Assembly (NCBI GenBank): GCA_016781115.1
Contig: JADDQX010000110.1
Coordinates: 1-7,267 of the forward strand
Source of the DNA: Actinomycetota bacterium
GTDB taxonomy: Bacteria > Actinomycetota > CADDZG01 > WHSQ01
DNA length: 7,267 nucleotides
Direction of reading: 5' to 3'
The position numbers and the translations under genes are program-made. This document shows, one piece after another, positions 1 through 6,013 of the stretch; the stretch's first letter is position 1; every line of letters starts with the position of its first letter. A model generated the notes under the pieces. That model was not told the DNA's origin, did not search any database, and saw nothing but the letters and a program-made list of their open reading frames with translations.

Positions 1-246
1 CACGATGAGGGACCTCCTTGTAGTCCCCCTCTATGGCCCCCGAACCCCGACTGGCCGGACAGCGGCTAACGCAAAGTGAGCGGGTCCGTGAGTCGGAGCG
101 TGTTCGCTTCCTCCGCTGGTCCTCCGAGGTGAGGTCGTGCGTGAACCGGAACTCTCGAAAGTGGTCCGGCGGCGTCGGCCAGGAGAAGCCGAGGTTTCCT
201 CTGACGGCTCGTTGTCGGACGTCCCGATTGCTCCCGTAGATCGACC

Positions 247-304
247 TGATTCACGGGTGATCGTCGCGCATGCGGGGTGTCACTTGCGATCGCCCGTGTC
301 ATCA
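247..304. repeat. Imperfect inverted repeat, about 16 paired positions
   Basis: The arms at 252-263 (CACGGGTGATCG) and 287-298 (CGATCGCCCGTG) pair over 12 positions with a single T-G wobble around a 23-base loop. The stem extends outward through TGAT (247-250) against ATCA (301-304) after a small internal bulge. It could be a protein-binding dyad or a structured RNA. No neighbouring gene start identifies its role. Confidence 0.55.
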
Positions 305-473
305 GGCGTATGCGGGTCCGCAGGGCGGGGGATTTCGAGAACCCGTAGAACGCCGGATCTGAGCGGCAGCCCGGTGGCCTTCCTGGGCGGTTCGTCTGGC
401 GATCGGAGCGGGTCCTTGACGACCACGACGGCCAGGGGAAGGATGGACGCCTAGGTGAGAGCCGAGACCCCTT

Positions 474-497
474 GAGCCCTCGCCTCGGCGGGGGCTC
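474..497 (+). terminator. Terminator-like GC-rich hairpin
   Basis: GAGCCCTCGC (474-483) and GCGGGGGCTC (488-497) form a 10-bp stem with one T-G wobble and a CTCG loop. The bases that follow (TTGCGGTTG) contain some T but no real T tract, so intrinsic termination is uncertain. It fits a stop for transcription entering from the left, or a barrier before the LuxR fragment. Confidence 0.4.
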
Positions 498-652
498 TTG
501 CGGTTGCGAACGCCGGTTCCGTCCTCCTGGTCGCCCGGGCCGGTTCGCACCATTTGGTCCGTGGATAGGAGCGCCCCTCTTGCACCCGGTCGTACCGTCG
601 GTGTGACAACCGAACTGGGCGCGAACCGCCTGGCTCGGGTCCGGCTCTCAGC

Positions 653-1090
653 ATGACGGGCACGGGGGTCACCGCTCGCGAGGCTGAAGTGCTCACGCTG
701 CTGGCTCGCGGCCTGTCGAACCAAGAGATCGCCGAGCAACTCTTCATCTCGGTCCGAACGGTGGAAACCCATGCCTCCTCGCTGCTTCGCAAGCTGGACC
801 TCTCCACCCGGGGAGCGTTGGTGGCGCTGCTTCGTTACGTCACGAACCCGGTGCGGCCGATCACAACTGGGTCTAGATCGAGTGAGCAGAACGTCGACCG
901 GGGTCCTCGCAAAACGGCGAGCCCACCTGTCGAGCAGGCGCTCGTCGGCGCCGCTGTCTCCAGCTCAGCCGAGGCGCGCCCGTTCATGCTTCTCGCAAGC
1001 GGCTTGGCGATCCTTCTCGGCGCCCTCTCCCGCGAACGCCCGGCCATGAACCGGGTCGTAGCAGACCGTCCGCCCGGCGAGGGGCGGTAA
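653..1090 (+). CDS. LuxR-type helix-turn-helix domain protein, probably a regulator remnant
   Basis: Residues 5-62 are a clear LuxR/GerE C-terminal DNA-binding domain: VTAREAEVLTLLARGLSNQE, then IAEQLFISVRTVETH, then the SSLLRKLDL helix. In full-length proteins this domain follows a receiver, PAS or large ATPase module. Here nothing recognisable precedes it in frame, and the ATG has no ribosome binding site. A different frame just upstream (GTG at 603, ending at a TGA that overlaps this ATG) reads TELGANRLARVRLS, which resembles the helical linker before the LuxR domain in large LAL-type regulators, so a frameshifted or truncated parent gene is plausible. The roughly 80 residues after the domain are low in recognisable character apart from one hydrophobic run (FMLLASGLAILLGALS, near residues 104-119). 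The domain call is secure. Whether the gene still works is doubtful. Confidence 0.6.
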   Translation: MTGTGVTAREAEVLTLLARGLSNQEIAEQLFISVRTVETHASSLLRKLDLSTRGALVALLRYVTNPVRPITTGSRSSEQNVDRGPRKTASPPVEQALVGAAVSSSAEARPFMLLASGLAILLGALSRERPAMNRVVADRPPGEGR

Positions 1091-1432
1091 GGGGCGCAGG
1101 CGTTGGGTCTCAAGAGGAAGAAGCGTCCCCTCTGGCGCCTACTGACCTCGAAGCATTCCACGGCGGCGCCGGTCAGGCGCACTCCTAGCGGCCGCTCCGA
1201 ATGCCGCCGCGGATCGCCCGGGAAGCGCGGAGAACGGCGCGTAGCCAACGCCGGGGAGATCGCCGTTCTGGATGTCATCGGGTCGACGAACGTTCGAGCA
1301 GATCGCCGAATCCGTCGCGGGCTAACGCAGGTGCGCTGCGGTGCGGTACGCGCCGTTCTGCGGTTGTTGAAGAGGCGCGCAATACGGGTCGCATGTTGGG
1401 TACCCCTCGATGTCTGGCGACCAATCGACTAG

Positions 1433-1470
1433 CCCGCACGTCCCGCCAGGCGCGCTGCACGCCGTGCGGG
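1433..1470. repeat. Perfect 8-bp inverted repeat upstream of the operon
   Basis: CCCGCACG (1433-1440) and CGTGCGGG (1463-1470) are exact complements around a 22-base spacer. The spacer can itself fold through GGCG/CGCC. It ends 50 bases before the operon start, so it could be an operator dyad or the terminator of upstream transcription, although no T tract follows. Confidence 0.5.
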
Positions 1471-1480
1471 AGCGACACTG

Positions 1481-1497
1481 GTGCCGAGTCGCGGCAC
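1481..1497. repeat. Perfect 6-bp hairpin at the expected -35 position
   Basis: GTGCCG (1481-1486) and CGGCAC (1492-1497) are exact complements with a 5-base AGTCG loop. If transcription starts at or close to the GTG at 1520, this dyad covers the -35 region. That placement suits an operator for a dimeric regulator. No recognisable -35 hexamer is visible. Confidence 0.4.
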
Positions 1498-1507
1498 AGC
1501 GATTTGA

Positions 1508-1513
1508 GACAAT
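1508..1513 (+). promoter_or_regulatory. Possible -10 element for leaderless transcription of the operon
   Basis: GACAAT matches four of six -10 consensus positions (A2, A4, A5, T6) and is followed by exactly six bases and then the GTG start at 1520. This places the predicted transcript start on the start codon, the arrangement of leaderless genes that are common in actinobacteria. The absence of any ribosome binding site before 1520 agrees with this. Confidence 0.35.
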
Positions 1514-1519
1514 GGCCCG

Positions 1520-2158
1520 GTGTCGGAGTCGACCAGCGCAGCGTTGACGGAAGATGAAGCTGAACTGCTTTGGCTGGGCCGGGCGATCGGAGATCCTGAC
1601 GCCTGGCGTTCTCGGGCGACGAACGCCGCGGGCCTCCTGAGCGCCGCTGCGGCGGCAACTCTGGTTGGCCTCTTGCTTCATGGCGAGCAACTGTCGGCGC
1701 CAGCTCGTGTCCTCGCAGTGCTTGCTGGCGGGGGGTACGCCGTGGCTGTCCTTTGTTACCTGATCGCCGCTGTGTGGCCCTCTCCGCCGGAGGACAAGCA
1801 GACCCTGCACTACGCCGATGAGATCTGGGCCTACTGCGGGCGTGAGTCCAAGCCGATCAAGCGCATGGTGATCGGTGGCACCGTGGCGGGAGCCTTCGCC
1901 GTGATCTGTACGGCCATCGCCGTCGGCGCAGTGGCCGTAGGTGACCAACATTCGGAGAAGGCCCTCGTGACGCTCACATCGTCGGCGCCCGACGAAGTGT
2001 CGAATCTTTGTCCCGGCCTGCCCGACACCTTCAGCGCAAGGGTCGAGAACCTGACTGACACTCGAGTGCGCCTTCATCTTCCTCGACAAACGTGTAGCAA
2101 TCACGTCAGAGACATCGAACTGAGTCGCTCCGCGATCCTGATCGCCGCCCAGGATTGA
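1520..2158 (+). CDS. Small three-pass membrane protein, first gene of operon
   Basis: I do not recognise the family. The 212 residues comprise a charged N-terminus (about 1-35), hydrophobic segments near 36-54, 63-86 and 117-141, and a C-terminal domain of about 70 residues. That domain carries two cysteines (C164 and C192) in an alternating, beta-like pattern (SARVENLTDTRVRLHLPRQT). With three membrane passes and an acidic N-terminus inside, the tail would be extracytoplasmic, where the cysteines could form a disulfide; the topology is inferred. The GTG at 1520 is the first possible start after an in-frame TGA at 1505 and has no Shine-Dalgarno sequence, consistent with leaderless translation. 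Only three bases separate its stop from the next gene, so the two are almost certainly cotranscribed. It may anchor the two soluble partners to the membrane. Confidence 0.8.
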   Translation: MSESTSAALTEDEAELLWLGRAIGDPDAWRSRATNAAGLLSAAAAATLVGLLLHGEQLSAPARVLAVLAGGGYAVAVLCYLIAAVWPSPPEDKQTLHYADEIWAYCGRESKPIKRMVIGGTVAGAFAVICTAIAVGAVAVGDQHSEKALVTLTSSAPDEVSNLCPGLPDTFSARVENLTDTRVRLHLPRQTCSNHVRDIELSRSAILIAAQD

Positions 2159-2161
2159 AGA

Positions 2162-2734
2162 TTGCCTGACGTCCAGAGCTCCGGGGCTGCAGTCGTGGTC
2201 CAATTCGCTGGTCATCCCCAAGAGCTCGATTGGGATGAGGCATACCTGGCTGCTCGCACCTCCGTCGAGGAGGCACGTGGCGTCAGGATCTATGACTTTG
2301 CCGACCTTCGGTCTGACGCCAATCTGTCGGACGTCGCTCTGCTCATTCGCGTACTGCGCTCCGCCGAGCACTCGCGACGCCACGTTCGCCATGACCTAAT
2401 CGCCGACTGCGCAAGGCAGGCGACGAACCATGGGTTGGCTGTGGGAATCTCGCCGTACGGCGCCGATGGTGACGCCGCGGCGGAAGCGATCGTTGCAACG
2501 TACGGACCGGCGCCCGTAGGCCAGTCGCGGTGGGTGATAGCGACCTCGACGCTGGAACAACTTCGGGCGCTCATCGCTCGATGGCTCTTCTTCATTGTCG
2601 ACCGGCGCTACTCGCCTTCTCAGGTTGGAGTAGCTGGTGACGCCCGAGACAAGGTGCTATCTGAGGAACTACCAGCCGGACCCGGAGCTGCCGAGACAGT
2701 GACGCCAAGGCGATTTAGAGGAATGCCGCGATGA
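2162..2734 (+). CDS. Uncharacterised small alpha/beta protein, second gene of operon
   Basis: The 190-residue soluble protein shows no signal peptide. Its pattern is beta strand (VVVQFAG, 11-17), helix (WDEAYLAARTSVEEA, 24-38), strand (VRIYDFADL, 41-49), helix (58-69), a long helix (77-90), strand (GLAVGIS, 91-97), helix (103-113), strand (SRWVIA, 122-127) and a helix (LEQLRALIARWLFFI, 131-145), then a disordered tail rich in P, G and R. The order and the IYDFADLR strand recall STAS/SpoIIAA-like folds, but this is a weak fold impression, not a recognised match. The TTG start is chosen because AGGA at 2151-2154 sits seven bases upstream and an in-frame stop lies immediately before; GTG at 2195 is a less likely alternative. 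Its TGA overlaps the ATG of the next gene by four bases, indicating translational coupling with the large solenoid protein. Confidence 0.75.
   Translation: MPDVQSSGAAVVVQFAGHPQELDWDEAYLAARTSVEEARGVRIYDFADLRSDANLSDVALLIRVLRSAEHSRRHVRHDLIADCARQATNHGLAVGISPYGADGDAAAEAIVATYGPAPVGQSRWVIATSTLEQLRALIARWLFFIVDRRYSPSQVGVAGDARDKVLSEELPAGPGAAETVTPRRFRGMPR
2717..2722 (+). promoter_or_regulatory. Ribosome binding site of the solenoid gene
   Basis: AGAGGA lies eight bases before the ATG at 2731, inside the end of the preceding gene. It fixes the start of the third gene and supports coupled translation through the ATGA overlap. Confidence 0.65.
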
Positions 2735-5163
2735 CCGGGATCGAATGGATCGCAGCCCTGCTCAATCCATGGGACGTCGCGCCACACCCCAACTTCATGA
2801 ACGCTGAACGCGTGACCGAGTCGTCCCTACTCGCCCTGATCGTTCAACTGCGGCTTGTTGACTACCAACGGGCGATCTCTCCTTCATCGCGCGACGAAGC
2901 TGTTGGAAAGTTGAACATCGCCGTCGGTTCCCCCGCATACGAACTCGTTCTCGCCGCCGCCAAGAGCATTCAGGTGGGAACGCAACAAGAGGGAGCCAAC
3001 GAGTTGGCTCACCTCGCGACCGGCAACTTGGATCCAGGCGCGCGCGCCGCGGCAGCGGTGCTTGCCTCAGTGGCGCTCGCGGAGCTCGACGACTACGACC
3101 GCGTTCTCTTCCTGTTGTTGGACTGCCTGAACAATCTTTCACCTGCCGACACGGCTGACGACCGCCTCATCCGAGCGGTCGTGCTTCAGCAGCTGTCGAT
3201 GCGTCGCAACGAGGCCGGTCTAGAGGGCGCGGAGCACTCAGAAGAAGCACGTCGTCTGTTGGCTGGCCTTCGCCGACGCGACTTCTCGAACTTCCCGACA
3301 ACGAAGGGCGTTTCCTGGCGCTCCAACCGCACAATCGGCGAGATAGTCGATCAGCTTCGGGCCACCGTTGAAGCCCATATCGCTAACGCGCGCCCAGACC
3401 GGATCTTCGATGATTGGATGAGGTTCGTCCGCGCACCGGCACCTGACCTCTCGCTTCGGACCGAGCGAAGGGTCGTACCGTCAAATTGGGCATTCGTTAA
3501 GGAGCTCTTCGCTGACAAGGTTGCTTCATCAGTCAAGACGCTTGCGGCTCAAGATCCGGTTGAGCCAGGGGTGTACGCGATCCTGCTGCACAACGAACTG
3601 CTTGGCGATGCCCCTGCCGCACGCCAGTGGCGTACCCGCCTTGGCATGCTCAGGCTGCTGCGCAATGACGATCCCGAGTTTGCTGGTCGAGAAGCGATCA
3701 GGCTCTTCCGACAGGCCGAGGACTTGGACTCACTCGACCACGCGCTCCGATTCGTGCGGTCTGAGGGTCCGCTGAGCGCTCTCCTCGAGAACGCAAACCA
3801 GGTTGTCAATCGTCGCCTAGTGGCGGACCGTCTGCGCCCGGTCGAATTGGCTGTACTCGCCTCTGCGGCACCCGTGCTCGACGCCGAAACCGCTGGCCGA
3901 GCCATGGATGGCGTGCTCGCCGGCCTGCGTGAGAACCTGCCTGCGAGGACCCGAAATTGGCAGTTGTTCGCTGTACGTGCAGAGCGCGCGTGGCTTGCGT
4001 CTGTCGCGCTTGCCGCCACAGCGCGTCGCCTCGATGACGTGGCGATGGCGATCTTCGATGCATGCCGTGAGCGGCCGACCGACGAGTTGCTCGACCGATC
4101 ACTCACTCGAGCAGCAAGCGCTGTTGACTGGGATGAGGTTGGAGACGACGCACGGCTTCAGTGGTCTGCGTGGCTCGATGATCCTGCCTCGTCAGCGTCA
4201 CCCGGGATGAGAGAGGCGATCGGTCCTGACCTTGGTGTCGGCGCTCACGCTGAGCCCAGCGGCGATGTCACGCTCGGTCGTGTCGCTTCATGGTTGAACC
4301 TCTACTTCCGCACCAATCAGATGCCTCAGAGGGCCGACATCGAGCGAGCGACGGAACTCGTTGTCACCCAGCTCGGCGCGATACAGCGCAATGCGGCCGC
4401 AGGCACCTACTCGTTCGGCGCCGTTCCCGTCGCCGATGTCGCGACCGGTCTCGGTCTGTATTGGAGTGTCGATGCAGTCTGGCCACCCCTCGCGACACTG
4501 TTATCTGACCCACGCGTCAACTTGAGCGACAAGGCTCCTGCGCTCGAGAGGTTGGCCCTTCGCGACTCAAACGCGCCCGAAGGGTTCGTTCGACAGCTGG
4601 GCGACGCCCTCAATGACGTCCTGCAGGCCAGGACGATCGGCCCGTTCGAGGACAAGACCACGATCATGCCAGCGGCCTTGCGATTTGCGATCCGCTACGG
4701 GTTGCTCAGCGACGAACGGACCGTCGAGATTCTCTCCAGCTTGTTCAGTTCTCGCCGAACGACGGATCGCGTCGAGGCGGCCAGGACGATGACTCTGATC
4801 GCCGATCTCCGTCATCCGCCGGACTGGACGGTCATCCTGGCCTATGAGCTATCGCGCGATGACGAAGCTCTTGTACGAGCAGAGGCCGGGCGCTGCCTCG
4901 GACTCCTTGCCAGGACGACTACGAGGCTTAGTCGGCTTGTGAATGACCGGATGATCGAGCTCTTGTCAGATGACGGCCTGCTCGTCCCACTGCTTGTACT
5001 TCGGGGCCTAATGTCCGCAACAGATCTCCCGCTCGAAGCCGCAGTGACTCGCCGGATCCAGCAGCTGTCGGCTGCTCATCTGGCGTACGGCGTACGCGTA
5101 CAGGCACGCGCTGTGCTCGATCGGACAGACCTAACCGCAGACGCGACCGGCGGCCGCGATTAG
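2731..5163 (+). CDS. Large alpha-helical repeat (HEAT/TPR-like) protein, third gene of operon
   Basis: The 810-residue protein is predicted soluble and almost wholly helical; I do not recognise a named family. Amphipathic helix pairs are visible near residues 70-165 (TPR-like, for example ARAAAAVLASVALAELDDYD) and again near 645-805. There, helices such as ALVRAEAGRCLGLLART (713-729) have the look of HEAT repeats. No Walker A loop, catalytic nuclease motif, membrane segment or signal peptide was seen, so a scaffold or sensor role is more likely than an enzyme, although a divergent domain in the middle (about 200-640) cannot be excluded. The start is set by AGAGGA at 2717-2722 and by the 4-base overlap with the previous gene. 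The TAG stop at 5161-5163 lies one base from an insertion-sequence end, so the natural C-terminus could have been altered by that insertion. Confidence 0.8.
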   Translation: MTGIEWIAALLNPWDVAPHPNFMNAERVTESSLLALIVQLRLVDYQRAISPSSRDEAVGKLNIAVGSPAYELVLAAAKSIQVGTQQEGANELAHLATGNLDPGARAAAAVLASVALAELDDYDRVLFLLLDCLNNLSPADTADDRLIRAVVLQQLSMRRNEAGLEGAEHSEEARRLLAGLRRRDFSNFPTTKGVSWRSNRTIGEIVDQLRATVEAHIANARPDRIFDDWMRFVRAPAPDLSLRTERRVVPSNWAFVKELFADKVASSVKTLAAQDPVEPGVYAILLHNELLGDAPAARQWRTRLGMLRLLRNDDPEFAGREAIRLFRQAEDLDSLDHALRFVRSEGPLSALLENANQVVNRRLVADRLRPVELAVLASAAPVLDAETAGRAMDGVLAGLRENLPARTRNWQLFAVRAERAWLASVALAATARRLDDVAMAIFDACRERPTDELLDRSLTRAASAVDWDEVGDDARLQWSAWLDDPASSASPGMREAIGPDLGVGAHAEPSGDVTLGRVASWLNLYFRTNQMPQRADIERATELVVTQLGAIQRNAAAGTYSFGAVPVADVATGLGLYWSVDAVWPPLATLLSDPRVNLSDKAPALERLALRDSNAPEGFVRQLGDALNDVLQARTIGPFEDKTTIMPAALRFAIRYGLLSDERTVEILSSLFSSRRTTDRVEAARTMTLIADLRHPPDWTVILAYELSRDDEALVRAEAGRCLGLLARTTTRLSRLVNDRMIELLSDDGLLVPLLVLRGLMSATDLPLEAAVTRRIQQLSAAHLAYGVRVQARAVLDRTDLTADATGGRD

Positions 5164-5164
5164 G

Positions 5165-5300
5165 TGAATGCGCCTGGTTCGATGGAGGCTCGTTCGTTTG
5201 GGTGTTCTCAGGCCGGTCGGCTGAGAGGTGTCAGGGTAGGCGGCTTCGAACTCGGCTGGTGTCAGGTCGTCGAGCTCGCTGTTGGCGGAATCGCACAGGA
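5165..5300 (-). mobile_element. Terminal remnant of an IS3-family insertion sequence
   Basis: The plus-strand sequence from 5165 begins TGAATGCGCCTGGTTCGATG and continues GAGGCTCG. This closely resembles the terminal repeat of actinobacterial IS3-family elements (TGAACCGCCCCGG-type ends followed by GGAGGCTC, from memory of the family). On the minus strand the adjacent frame encodes NSELDDLTPAEFEAAY, the C-terminal signature of the IS3 OrfB (DDE) transposase, followed by the tail GLRTPKRTSLHRTRR running out through the terminal repeat. The catalytic core, OrfA and the other terminus are missing, so the element is dead. Its inner boundary near 5300 is approximate, since the reading frame loses resemblance to transposase there. 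Confidence 0.75.
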
Positions 5301-5370
5301 CGCCCGCTAGTAACGCGTGACTCCCCGCCGCTCGGGCGTACAAGAGATGGTCGTTGTTGGCGGTGGTTCT

Positions 5371-5386
5371 GTACGACGGTTCGTAC
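5371..5386. terminator. Perfect hairpin between convergent genes
   Basis: GTACGA (5371-5376) and TCGTAC (5381-5386) pair perfectly around a CGGT loop. The site lies between the plus-strand operon and the minus-strand zinc-finger gene, where a bidirectional terminator would be expected. No T tract flanks it on either strand, so the role is tentative. Confidence 0.3.
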
Positions 5387-5439
5387 CGGCAGATCGCTGA
5401 TTTGGTAGTGCTGCACAGTGTCGGCCCGCCGGTGTTCTT

Positions 5440-5802
5440 TCAGCGGTGCTTGAAGTAGTACGCCGGGACTCGAACAAGACCTTCCCCGCTGCACTCAGTC
5501 AGCACGATCTCCGCGGCTAGGTCGATGCACTCGTTGCAGATCTCGACGCCACCCGGGCCCGACACGAGTCTCAACACGTCGCCGATGTGTTTCCCGCAGA
5601 ACGAACATGTCAGAGGCTTGGGGCCTGCGAACTGTTCGGCGCGCTCAACCATCCACTCCTCGATGGCTTCGCGTGACCAAACCTTGCCTGCGCTCAGCTC
5701 GACCTCGGGCCTAGGAAATTCAGAAGATGTGGCGAGTTGGTGAACCCGTTGCCGTGAGACGCCCAAAACCTCGGCGATCTCCGTTGCTCCAACGAAGGTG
5801 AT
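5440..5802 (-). CDS. Helix-turn-helix protein fused to a ClpX-type C4 zinc finger
   Basis: The N-terminal half is a compact helix-turn-helix of the AlpA/MerR-like type: FVGATEIAEVLGVSRQRVHQ, then a wing-like turn (PRPEVELSAGKVW) and the helix SREAIEEWM. The C-terminal half is a ClpX zinc-binding domain, CSFCGKHIGDVLRLVSGPGG followed by VEICNECIDLAAEI, with four ligand cysteines at 66, 69, 89 and 92 of a 120-residue reading. The AAA+ ATPase of true ClpX is absent. In ClpX this finger dimerises and binds adaptors; here it probably gives dimerisation or partner binding to a DNA-binding protein. The first standard start, TTG at 5766, would delete the first HTH helix. The HTH continues upstream to ATC at 5802, which has GAGG seven bases before it. 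Alternatively, an ATG at 5809 is the start and one extra base breaks the frame. The gene stands alone, facing away from the HEXXH gene. Confidence 0.75.
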   Translation of the reverse strand: MTFVGATEIAEVLGVSRQRVHQLATSSEFPRPEVELSAGKVWSREAIEEWMVERAEQFAGPKPLTCSFCGKHIGDVLRLVSGPGGVEICNECIDLAAEIVLTECSGEGLVRVPAYYFKHR

Positions 5803-5815
5803 CGGTCATCCTCAC

Positions 5816-5843
5816 AACGTAGATTGTCCTAGACGGCTGTCAA
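5816..5843 (-). promoter_or_regulatory. Sigma-70-type promoter of the HTH/zinc-finger gene
   Basis: Read on the minus strand, a perfect -35 hexamer TTGACA (5843-5838) is followed after 16 bases by TACGTT (5821-5816), which fits the TAnnnT -10 pattern. Six bases beyond it is an ATG (5809-5807), so the transcript could begin on that codon. This is the clearest promoter in the window. Confidence 0.55.
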
Positions 5844-6001
5844 GGTCATTGTCGAGGGTCAGGGTCGCGGCCCACACCGAACGACGGCTCAGGCGCTGTG
5901 GCACAGGTCAGCGGGCGCACCGAACGCGCGCTCGATAATTGCGCCGCCCCTGCCGGGCGGCCCGACCGAACGGCGCATCACCGCGCACGACCCTCAGTTC
6001 G

Positions 6002-6007
6002 TAGCCT
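6002..6007 (+). promoter_or_regulatory. Possible -10 element before the HEXXH gene
   Basis: TAGCCT fits the TAnnnT pattern and is followed by exactly six bases and the GTG at 6014. No ribosome binding site precedes this GTG, so leaderless initiation is plausible. No good -35 hexamer is visible. Tentative. Confidence 0.25.
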
Positions 6008-6013
6008 TCCAGC

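Larger units (their letters stand above)
1..652. other. Gene-poor stretch with two strong dyads, no supported gene
   Basis: I see no convincing coding region here. The open frames on both strands are short, very rich in arginine, serine and glycine, lack a recognisable domain and lack ribosome binding sites, as expected of chance open frames in GC-rich DNA. The open frames on the minus strand that run from about 300 to 800 are antisense shadows of the LuxR helix-turn-helix coding sequence. The stretch does contain an extended imperfect inverted repeat (247-304) and a terminator-like hairpin (474-497). It may be decayed coding sequence belonging to the regulator downstream. Confidence 0.6.
1091..1519. 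promoter_or_regulatory. Non-coding leader region upstream of the three-gene operon
   Basis: No gene is supported here. The two plus-strand open frames are arginine-rich and lack domains or ribosome binding sites. The region holds a perfect 10-bp palindrome (CGAACGTTCG, 1287-1296) and, within the last 90 bases, two clean hairpins (1433-1470 and 1481-1497). A -10-like hexamer GACAAT at 1508-1513 lies six bases before the GTG at 1520. The promoter and control sites of the operon most likely lie in its last 100 bases. Confidence 0.5.

Noticed and set aside
137..454. Plus-strand open frame of 105 codons in the left gene-poor stretch
   Set aside because: Arg/Ser/Gly-rich with no domain and no ribosome binding site; typical chance frame in GC-rich DNA.
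302..807. Two long minus-strand frames over the left region
   Set aside because: They are antisense shadows of the LuxR domain; composition is noise-like.
64..1329. GGCTAACGCA present at 64-73 and 1320-1329 as possible flanking direct repeats
   Set aside because: A 10-base match pair is expected by chance many times in 7 kb, and flanks do not extend it convincingly.
1322..2392. A 356-codon minus-strand frame opposite the first operon genes
   Set aside because: It is antisense to two genes with good coupling and sensible products, and its product is rich in R, H, C and Q without any domain.
3549..4106. Minus-strand frame of 185 codons inside the solenoid gene
   Set aside because: Ser/Arg/Ala-rich shadow of the plus-strand coding frame.
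2731..5163. NTPase (Walker A) or nuclease motif in the solenoid protein, which would point to a defence enzyme
   Set aside because: No GxxxxGK[S/T] or recognisable nuclease motif found on reading the translation.
5231..5494. Minus-strand frame spanning the IS remnant and the zinc-finger gene's 3' end
   Set aside because: It is in a different frame from both the transposase signature and the zinc finger, and its product has no family features.
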